A DNA stretch of 64,000 bases, from NCBI RefSeq assembly GCF_017304635.1, contig NZ_JAFKMA010000001.1, positions 372,001-436,000 on the forward strand, in the 5' to 3' direction. The position numbers were made by a program, and so were the translations under genes. Of this stretch, positions 57,944 to 64,000 are shown piece after piece (positions within the stretch are counted from its first letter, which is position 1; every line of letters begins with the position of its first letter). This stretch comes from Sphingomonas sp. (GTDB lineage: Bacteria > Pseudomonadota > Alphaproteobacteria > Sphingomonadales > Sphingomonadaceae). The notes beneath the pieces are model-generated. The model ran no database searches. It was not told the origin of the DNA and saw nothing but the letters and a program-made list of their open reading frames with translations.

Positions 57944-58434
57944 GACCGCTACACCCCAGCATGGCAGCTACATGGGTGAAGGTCCATCCCTGCCCGGATA
58001 CGTCGCTCGGCGCGTCGGCCGTAGAGCGCGCATGACGTTTGCTCATTCTGGAGCTAAAAACGGATGTTGCGTACTTCGAGACCGCCGTTCACCGCCATAA
58101 TCCTTGCGGAATCAGCCTACGCCTTGCAAATGCGGGAGAGAGTGCCTGAAACCGTTACGTCAGCTTTGGCGCGAAAAACGAAAAATGATTCGCACGGCCA
58201 GCGCAGTACTATGGGGCCATTATGGGGGCTACTTCAACAAGTCTGGTTGGTGTGCAGATCATTATACTTCCTAGCGAAAACGTCGCGCATGATAAGACGT
58301 TTGGCACGATGGATATAATTCAACCTGGACAGACTGATGTATTGGCTCCTGCCAGTAAGACGTAAAAAGAAACTGTAAATTCATTCCTCAGCTTCAGGTG
58401 CCCGGTTGAATTATGCTGCCGGGAGCCCATCGCC
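57944..58434. other. 491-bp A+T-richer gap upstream of the integrase
   Basis: No convincing gene; an 84-codon frame (58064-58318) has no family features. It contains a perfect 11-bp inverted repeat, ATAATTCAACC (58315-58325) and GGTTGAATTAT (58404-58414), placed just before the integrase TTG start, which may be an integrase binding or core site. It must also carry the promoter of the divergent methyltransferase operon. Confidence 0.5.
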
Positions 58435-59757
58435 TTGCTAACTGAACATTCTATTAAACAACTGAAATCAAAAGGGAAAAACTACAAGGTTACAGATCGC
58501 GATGGACTCTATGTCCATGTCAGCAGGGCAGGGACGATGTCGTACAGGTTCGACTATCGCCTTAACGGTCGCCGGGAGACGCTCACCCTCGGCGTTCATG
58601 GGCCTTCCGGTCTCTCGCTTGCGCTCGCGCGCGAAAAGCTGGTCGATGCGAGACGCATGGTGGCCGCGGGGCGATCACCGGCCCAGGAAAAACAACGCGA
58701 GAAACGCCGGCTCAAAGGAGCGAAGACTTTCGGTGAGCATGCGGAGCGGTGGTTCGGGAAGTCCGGCATGGCTGACAGCACCCGCGCGATGCGTCGATCC
58801 ATATACAACCGTGAGCTTCAGCCAGTCTGGGAAGGGCGCCATCTCGATGAAATCACACCCGACGACCTCCGCGCCCATTGTGCGAAGATCGTCGAGCGAG
58901 GTGCGCCGGCGACAGCCATTCATGTCCGCGACATCCTCAAACAGATCTATGCGCACGCCCGCTTGAATGGTGAGAAGGTAGCTAATCCGGCCGACGAAGT
59001 TGCGCCAACATCCATCGCCACGTTCGTGCCAAGGGACCGGTCACTTTCACCAGCAGAGATCTGCGTGATGCTGCGTGCGCTCGAGCTTGTGGCAACGATG
59101 CCAACCATAAAATTGGCACTGAAGCTCTATCTCTTGACCATGGTGCGAAAGAGCGAATTGCAGGATGCCAAATGGGACGAGATCGATTTCGAGAATGCCG
59201 TCTGGACCATCCCGAAAGAGCGGATGAAGGGTTCAAAGGCGCACAATGTGTATCTGTCGAGGCAAAGCATCGACATCTTGGTCGCGCTCAAAACCTGCTC
59301 GGGAATATCGCCTTACCTGCTGCCCAACCGAAATGAGCCGAGTGCGCCCATGTCCCGTGCGATTTTCAACCGCGTGACCCACGCGGTAGTGGAACGCGCC
59401 AAGCGAGATAAGCTTCAATTGGAACCCTTCACGGTTCACGATCTGCGAAGGACGGCGTCGACGCTGCTCAACGAACTTGGGTTTAATGGCGATTGGGTCG
59501 AGAAATGCCTCGCGCACGAGGATCGGCGATCTTCCCGCAGCATCTACAACAAGGCGGAGTATGAGCATCAACGTCGTCATATGATGCAGGAATGGGCTGA
59601 CATTGTGGATGCTTGGGCGGCAGGCCAGAAGCGTGTACCTGTTCTCGCGCCGCCGACACCAACGCTTGATCTCGATCCTGCTATCTCACTCAAGGTCTAT
59701 AGTGCGGCTGCGATCGCCCAAGCGCCGCCGTTTCGGGCGCGTCGGAGAAGAGCATAA
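58435..59757 (+). CDS. Tyrosine recombinase/integrase (P4 type, DUF4102 N-terminus)
   Basis: A 440-residue integrase. N-terminal DUF4102 arm-binding domain (L-T-E-H-S-I-K-Q-L..D-G-L-Y-V-H-V-S), central SAM-like core-binding domain, C-terminal catalytic domain with R238 (T-M-V-R-K-S-E-L), H335-x-x-R338 (V-H-D-L-R-R-T), H361 and Y371. All catalytic residues are present, so it is probably active. The final 45 residues are a Pro/Ala-rich, basic extension. TTG start at 58435 because the family's first strand begins here. It indicates a mobile island, but its partner att sites were not found. Confidence 0.9.
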   Translation: MLTEHSIKQLKSKGKNYKVTDRDGLYVHVSRAGTMSYRFDYRLNGRRETLTLGVHGPSGLSLALAREKLVDARRMVAAGRSPAQEKQREKRRLKGAKTFGEHAERWFGKSGMADSTRAMRRSIYNRELQPVWEGRHLDEITPDDLRAHCAKIVERGAPATAIHVRDILKQIYAHARLNGEKVANPADEVAPTSIATFVPRDRSLSPAEICVMLRALELVATMPTIKLALKLYLLTMVRKSELQDAKWDEIDFENAVWTIPKERMKGSKAHNVYLSRQSIDILVALKTCSGISPYLLPNRNEPSAPMSRAIFNRVTHAVVERAKRDKLQLEPFTVHDLRRTASTLLNELGFNGDWVEKCLAHEDRRSSRSIYNKAEYEHQRRHMMQEWADIVDAWAAGQKRVPVLAPPTPTLDLDPAISLKVYSAAAIAQAPPFRARRRRA

Positions 59758-59768
59758 TTGCCGTCATC

Positions 59769-59798
59769 TGATACGGCGTCGTGTGATACGGCGTCGTG
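59769..59798. repeat. Tandem 15-bp direct repeat after the integrase
   Basis: TGATACGGCGTCGTG at 59769-59783 is repeated exactly at 59784-59798, followed by a decayed partial copy. It lies between the convergent integrase and DUF3883 genes. Confidence 0.7.
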
Positions 59799-59848
59799 CG
59801 ACACCGGCAGCAAATTTTCACCAAAAGCAGCCGTTTCGATAGCGGCCA

Positions 59849-60685
59849 CTACATGAAGTTTGCCTGGAAGCTCGTCGCCATCAGCGAGACATGGGCTTCC
59901 AGTGGCGGCCGCAGCTCGAACGCGCGCGGCTCCCGCGCGAAACTCCACAATCGCACCAACCGCCAGTCGTGACGGTGTGTCTCGGCGACCGCGAGCTCGT
60001 TGCGCGTGATGTGAAACGGCGTCCGCTCCCAGCCATTGGTTGTCTTCACCTCGATCAGCCGATCACTGCCGTCGGGTTCGAAGCTGCGGATGTCATAGCC
60101 GGCACCGTCGCCATCGACATGCGACACCCAACGGATGCGCTCGGCCAGATCGGACCGGCCGGCGGCCAGCAGGCTGGCGCGTTCATGGGCAAGGACGCGC
60201 TCCTCGCCGGCGCGCCCAAGCGTCCGATTGCGTGCATCGCGCTCGGCGACATCGTACTTACGAGATATAGCGGTCATCTGCTCGAGTTCGTCGGGCGGAG
60301 GTGCGTTGCTATGTGTCGGCGGCGGTCCAATCCATAACATTGCTTCCTCCCGAAGCGCCGCCGCTGACGGGGTCATTGCCGCCCGTGCGGCCGGTGCGAG
60401 CCAATCGGGATGTCGATCGAGCCAACGCACTACCGCGTCGACAAGCGAGGCCTGAAAATTGAAGGCCGGCTTGTAGCCCGGGAGCCAGTCCTCCCCGAGG
60501 CCCTTGAGCACCGCGCTGATGTTCTGATGCTTGTATTCGATCGAACCCCGTGGGCGGCCGATTATCGCCTGCAGGAGACGGTTGTGTGTGGCCTTGCTAT
60601 AGGAGCGTCCAACGATATCGTCAGCGAGCATCGCGAAATAGTCTGCGACGATCGCGTCGTTCTGCTCGTCGGTCCAGTCAGTCAT
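59849..60685 (-). CDS. DUF3883 domain protein, PD-(D/E)XK nuclease-like
   Basis: A 278-residue protein. The C-terminal half has the DUF3883 core: E161 in G-R-A-G-E-E, D198 in G-Y-D-I-R-S-F, and E212-V-K214 in L-I-E-V-K-T-T, the order expected for a PD-(D/E)XK nuclease fold. The N-terminal 100 residues are helical (possible target or DNA binding). It may act in defence; it lies alone between the integrase and the AbiE pair on the same strand as AbiE. Confidence 0.8.
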   Translation of the reverse strand: MTDWTDEQNDAIVADYFAMLADDIVGRSYSKATHNRLLQAIIGRPRGSIEYKHQNISAVLKGLGEDWLPGYKPAFNFQASLVDAVVRWLDRHPDWLAPAARAAMTPSAAALREEAMLWIGPPPTHSNAPPPDELEQMTAISRKYDVAERDARNRTLGRAGEERVLAHERASLLAAGRSDLAERIRWVSHVDGDGAGYDIRSFEPDGSDRLIEVKTTNGWERTPFHITRNELAVAETHRHDWRLVRLWSFAREPRAFELRPPLEAHVSLMATSFQANFM

Positions 60686-60721
60686 TGCCGCGCCTGGTAT
60701 GCTCAGCGAAATACGCTGAAT

Positions 60722-61606
60722 TCAGGTAAGCGAGCATCTTTTTGATAATGCGCGGGCCGCCTCGGCACGCGGGCCAAGGAACGCGGCGAGCGTCGCGCAC
60801 ACATCCACGAGGCGCCCTGGATCCGCCCCGAGATCACGCTTGAACGCTTCCCATTGCTGGACCTTGGCGGGATCCTCGCCGAACTCGGGGGTGAGGCCAT
60901 CGGGAAGTTGACCCGGAATCTCCGTGTTGCGGCGCTCGAACGTCGCTTTGATAGAGCGCACCAACCGATCGTCGTCGAACCGGAAACTGGTGGCCAGCAA
61001 CCAGATGTCGTAGAAATCCTTCATGCGCGAGTTGGCGCGGCCAAGCAGGACCATTGCCTGAAACTTCTCGGCGATCACCGTCTCGCGGGCATAGGCTCGC
61101 AGCCTCGGCACGGGCTGGTCGAGTAGGACCGGATAATCGAGGAGTTCCGCGCCGGGTTCCAGCGCGTCGCCAAAACCGACGTCGATCGCAACCGGCACAC
61201 GCGCTCCGCCGACATCGGCTGTGGCGCGCAGGCGAACACCGCCATAATCGAGCGCCTCGCGGATACGATCGACGCGTAGGTCGTCGGCTTTAAACGCGAT
61301 CCCGTCTGCCACATCGATCGATAGAATATCGCGAAACGTCGCCAACATCGCGTCGGGGTCCGGATCGCCAAACGCGAGCAGGTCAAGGTCCCGCGTGGGA
61401 CGTGCAGGATCATCGAACCAGGTGGTGAGAAGCATCGCGCCCTTGAGCACGAACCGCTCGGCATGGGCGGAGATGCTGAGCCGGTACAGGAGCCGCTCCA
61501 GCGCGAAGCGAACGAGGATCAGATCGAACGGCTGACCAGCCGCACGAGCCTGGTTGAGCAGCTTCGCACGGACGGAGGCGCCCAGGTTGGGACGCTTCTC
61601 AACCAT
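60722..61606 (-). CDS. AbiEii-type nucleotidyltransferase toxin
   Basis: A 294-residue protein with the AbiEii signature: K-G-A-M-L-L (55-60) and T-R-D-L-D-L-L-A (71-78, metal-binding D73 and D75) of a minimal nucleotidyltransferase. Type IV toxins of this family modify tRNA or other RNA and cause growth arrest on phage infection. The start lies within the AbiEi gene (8-bp overlap), giving coupled antitoxin-toxin synthesis. Confidence 0.9.
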   Translation of the reverse strand: MVEKRPNLGASVRAKLLNQARAAGQPFDLILVRFALERLLYRLSISAHAERFVLKGAMLLTTWFDDPARPTRDLDLLAFGDPDPDAMLATFRDILSIDVADGIAFKADDLRVDRIREALDYGGVRLRATADVGGARVPVAIDVGFGDALEPGAELLDYPVLLDQPVPRLRAYARETVIAEKFQAMVLLGRANSRMKDFYDIWLLATSFRFDDDRLVRSIKATFERRNTEIPGQLPDGLTPEFGEDPAKVQQWEAFKRDLGADPGRLVDVCATLAAFLGPRAEAARALSKRCSLT

Positions 61607-62237
61607 CGATGGTCAGCACCTCGAGATAAGGGGCCATCAGCGACCAAGCGCCTCGCGAACGCGCGCATTCTGCAATCGCTGCGGGTGTTGTCCTGCGGAG
61701 TCGGAGCGCCTCACGCAGCGCCTCGACCGCGACGTTGAGCCCAACCGACTTACGATGGCGAAAGCAATCGACCAGCGTCCGGGTAATCGTGAACATGGGG
61801 ACACTGACATTTTCGATCATGTGAGTTTCAGAGTCTGACCGTAGCAGCTTGTCAGACATCCGCACGATCCTGAGACGCGGCCCATGCTCGGCAGGAGGCC
61901 AGTCCTTGAGCCCGATCGCCATCCAGACCTTACGCGGCATCTGATCCGTTAGTCCGTGATAGGCGAGGGCGGAAGTCAGGCAGACCACGCCTTTCGGTAC
62001 GCGCTTTGCAGCCTCGGCCAGATCGTGGTTGCTATCGATCTCCGCGTCGGCAAGCTGATAGAGTCCGCGCGAGAGACGCTGCACCGTGCCTTCGGAGAGC
62101 ATTCGGGATATGATGGTGGCGGCTATTCCCTCCGCCGCAAGCTCGCCTGTGCGCATCATGCCATGCGTCGCGAGCAGGTCCCGCGCTCTCTCTGCCTGCG
62201 GCGAGCGGCTGTTATGTTTCCTCGGAGAGTTCTTCAT
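61599..62237 (-). CDS. AbiEi-type antitoxin
   Basis: A 212-residue protein: N-terminal winged helix (A-R-D-L-L-A-T-H-G-M-M-R-T-G-E-L-A) for operator binding and a C-terminal domain (about 80-200) as in AbiEi, which neutralises AbiEii through repression rather than binding alone. The ATG at 62237 has a TATAAT-like -10 and a palindrome close upstream; longer in-frame frames upstream lack features and are rejected. Confidence 0.87.
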   Translation of the reverse strand: MKNSPRKHNSRSPQAERARDLLATHGMMRTGELAAEGIAATIISRMLSEGTVQRLSRGLYQLADAEIDSNHDLAEAAKRVPKGVVCLTSALAYHGLTDQMPRKVWMAIGLKDWPPAEHGPRLRIVRMSDKLLRSDSETHMIENVSVPMFTITRTLVDCFRHRKSVGLNVAVEALREALRLRRTTPAAIAECARSRGAWSLMAPYLEVLTIDG

Positions 62238-62239
62238 GG

Positions 62240-62278
62240 ATACCGAGGTATTATAACATTGCGCCAGATCGATCAAGC
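62240..62278 (-). promoter_or_regulatory. AbiE promoter and candidate operator
   Basis: On the minus strand TATAAT lies at 62255-62250 with a TTGAT-like -35 near 62278-62272. ATACC-GA-GGTAT (62240-62251) is a perfect palindrome directly after it, fitting autoregulation by AbiEi. Confidence 0.55.
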
Positions 62279-62330
62279 TCGGCGAAATTGAGGCTGGCGA
62301 TCCGACCCGCAGGCTGGGTTGAAGAAGATG

Positions 62331-62365
62331 GAGCGCGCCGATCCGCCGCTCAGATCGGCGCGCTC
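62331..62365. terminator. 13-bp stem-loop in the 301-bp gene-free gap before AbiEi
   Basis: GAGCGCGCCGATC (62331-62343) pairs with GATCGGCGCGCTC (62353-62365). The rest of 62238-62538 has no credible gene. It may end the minus-strand ParB transcript. Confidence 0.6.
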
Positions 62366-62538
62366 CTGGAATTATCACGCCGCAAACGCGGTGTGCGGCC
62401 AGCCATATGACGGCTGACCTAGCGGGCTCCATGCGGGTTCGCCGCCATTCCCGCCACCGCCCTCGATCCGCCCCACGCGGCGGCTTCTCCGACGGTCCCG
62501 GCGCTTATGGGTCCCGGTCCCCCTTAACCCAGCCGTCC

Positions 62539-63429
62539 TCAGGCGGATGTCGACTGATCGAGTGAGGCCGCCTGAACAATCGCACGGAAATTCCCCAGGA
62601 ACTCGGGATGCCGCCGCTCGAGAAAGCCCTCAATCTCGGGCTTGGAAAGCAGCCGTTCGAGAAAGCCCGATGCGACGACCAGCACCAGCATGTCGTCGCC
62701 GTAGGAGGCTTCGAGTTCCTTATAGTCTTCGCTCACCGACGCCATCTCTCGCTCGAGCCGCGCCATCTGCTCAGCTGAGAGGCCGGTCGCTTTCTTCAGT
62801 TCGTCGGGCTTGTGCAGATCGGCCGCCTTCGAGGTTGCGAGCAAAGCCTTGGCATAGCTCACGGTGTAGTTATTCGCCGAGACCATGAGTTCGGCCACCT
62901 CGAGCTGGCGAATGGGCTTCATCTTGCGAAGCTTCTGGAAGGCGTGATGTCCGACTGGCTTGTCCTTGAGCAACTCGGCCACATCCGGACTGATGCCCGC
63001 CAGAAGATGCCGCCGTTGACGGATGACCTTCACATCAACATTGAGCGCGCGGGCCAGCTTTTCCTCGGAAACGCCTCGATCGAGCGCGCGCACGATCATG
63101 TAGTGCTCCTGGATCGTCGCCAGCCGGTTCACCCGCTTATTGTAGGTGAACGACTCATCGTCGTCGGCGACAACGCAAGGCGCGTCGGCAGCGTCCAGAA
63201 ACCGCAGGGCATCGAGCCGCATATGTCCGTCGAGCAGTAGGTAGCTGCCATTTTTCTGACGAGCGATCGAAAGTGGCTCTATCAATCCTACCTCCTGCAC
63301 CGAGGCGGCGATCCGGCGGTATTTGACTGTGTCGCGTACACCCGCCGGCAAAGCCTTAGTCGGCAACAGGTCGGCGATCGGCAGGTTCAGGATCTTGCGC
63401 TCGAACGCAATCTTGACCAGATCCGCCAT
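62539..63429 (-). CDS. ParB/RepB-like protein with RepB C-terminal domain
   Basis: A 296-residue protein. ParB N-domain pattern near 40-75 (V-Q-E-V-G-L-I-E-P-L-S-I-A and L-L-L-D-G-H-M-R-L-D-A-L), then a helical KorB/RepB-like region and a RepB-type C-terminus. Such proteins bind DNA as part of plasmid or mobile-element partition. The ATG at 63429 is chosen over an upstream codon overlapping the next gene. A second similar gene lies 7 bp upstream on the same strand. Confidence 0.8.
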   Translation of the reverse strand: MADLVKIAFERKILNLPIADLLPTKALPAGVRDTVKYRRIAASVQEVGLIEPLSIARQKNGSYLLLDGHMRLDALRFLDAADAPCVVADDDESFTYNKRVNRLATIQEHYMIVRALDRGVSEEKLARALNVDVKVIRQRRHLLAGISPDVAELLKDKPVGHHAFQKLRKMKPIRQLEVAELMVSANNYTVSYAKALLATSKAADLHKPDELKKATGLSAEQMARLEREMASVSEDYKELEASYGDDMLVLVVASGFLERLLSKPEIEGFLERRHPEFLGNFRAIVQAASLDQSTSA

Positions 63430-63436
63430 GCTAAAC

Positions 63437-64000
63437 CTATGCCGGCCCGATGCGCTCGGCGAGCGCACGTGGCAATGTGCTGAGGCCCTCCGCCCGGAGC
63501 AGCGCCACAAAATGATCGTCGGCTAACAGACGGCGCAATGCGTTGGCCACGAACAGCAGCCTGCTCCGTGCGAGAGAAGCGCGCTTGATCAACAGCTTTT
63601 GCCGTTCTGTCTCGCGCTGATAGGCGCGGATCAGTCCTTCCGAGGTGACCGGTTTCTGGGCACGGCCAGGCCGCGCTCCCTGCTTATGAAGCTGCTTCCC
63701 GCTGGTGTTGCGCTGGTCGATGATCTTCCGGATCGCGAGCACCTGATTGCCCGGGATGGTCTTTTCCTCATAGGCTTGGGCCAGCGCCTGCTGGACTTCG
63801 CCATCCTTGGCCCGCGCGATTTCCATCGCGATCGTGTGCGGGATCACGCCGCGCTCGACCGCGGCAATCAGCTTTTCCTCACCATTCTCGAGCAGCAGGC
63901 AGATGGCGCTGACATATTCGACTGAGAAATCGACCTTGGCGGCGATCTCGGAATAGGAATAGCCGCGCGCACTAAGCGCGCCGATGGCGTGGACCAGTTC
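63437..64000 (-). CDS. ParB/RepB-like DNA-binding protein, 5' end beyond window
   Basis: At least 188 residues; the frame stays open to the window edge. It contains S-Y-S-E-I-A-A-K-V-D-F-S-V-E-Y-V-S-A-I (HTH-like), then I-P-H-T-I-A-M-E-I-A and a C-terminal RepB-like part (R-A-S-L-A-R-S-R-L-L-F-V-A-N-A-L). It resembles the C-terminal region of plasmid RepB proteins and is paired with the downstream ParB-like gene. True start lies outside. Confidence 0.72.
   Translation of the reverse strand, partial: ELVHAIGALSARGYSYSEIAAKVDFSVEYVSAICLLLENGEEKLIAAVERGVIPHTIAMEIARAKDGEVQQALAQAYEEKTIPGNQVLAIRKIIDQRNTSGKQLHKQGARPGRAQKPVTSEGLIRAYQRETERQKLLIKRASLARSRLLFVANALRRLLADDHFVALLRAEGLSTLPRALAERIGPA

Noticed and set aside
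58064-58318. 84-codon frame in the gap before the integrase
   Set aside because: No ribosome-binding site, no family pattern, and it crosses a likely regulatory region.
59769-59798. CRISPR-like repeat
   Set aside because: Only two adjacent copies with no spacers; no array of direct repeats with regular spacers was seen anywhere in the window.

Overview
The window is high-GC DNA from an alphaproteobacterium, most likely a sphingomonad (Sphingomonas or a close relative). The evidence is a short PEP-CTERM protein, a DUF2171 protein, bactofilin, RcnB-like and glycine-zipper proteins, the merged str-S10-spc-alpha gene order, and many G+C-rich palindromic intergenic repeats. All calls come from reading the sequence; no database search was run.

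1-20.8 kb is chromosomal backbone. It holds an S41 lipoprotein protease, dinB, a coupled ferritin-like/FAD-oxidoreductase pair, a GST, tRNA-Ala(CGC), a disordered DUF2171 protein, an M15 peptidase, rRNA/ribosome-rescue genes (RluA-type synthase, arfB), msrC, an M28 peptidase, a Usp protein, the pyruvate dehydrogenase E2 and E3 genes, and bactofilin. A DUF559 endonuclease-like gene bounded by about 58-bp inverted repeats lies between the E2 and E3 genes. A related palindromic repeat is translated in frame inside the E2 linker.

20.8-41.5 kb is one long translation cluster: rpsL-rpsG-fusA-tuf, then rpsJ to rplO, secY-adk, rpsM-rpsK-rpoA-rplQ. Oddities are a low-GC antisense gene between tuf and rpsJ, palindromic repeats in at least three gaps, an RGG-rich extension on S5, and an rpsC whose 5' end carries what looks like an 88-nt out-of-frame deletion. 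The last is most simply an assembly or consensus error.

41.6-46.9 kb holds a small cationic secreted peptide gene between twin terminators, a glycine-zipper protein, a prolyl oligopeptidase and guaA. Directly after guaA the base composition drops and a cluster of TGACGGTAT(T/C)G motifs begins, which looks like an integration junction.

46.9-64 kb is an accessory, defence-rich island. A divergent XRE/ImmA-IrrE regulator pair faces a three-gene ubiquitin-like operon: a triple-Ubl-E2 fusion, a JAB-E1 fusion and a DUF6527 protein. Convergent with it is a tightly overlapped four-gene operon: DNA methyltransferase, PRTase-like protein, ORC/CDC6-like AAA ATPase and an unrecognised Rossmann-like protein. 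I regard this as the best candidate for a little-described system. Then come a tyrosine integrase, a DUF3883 nuclease-like gene, an AbiE toxin-antitoxin pair and two ParB/RepB-like genes, the second running off the end.
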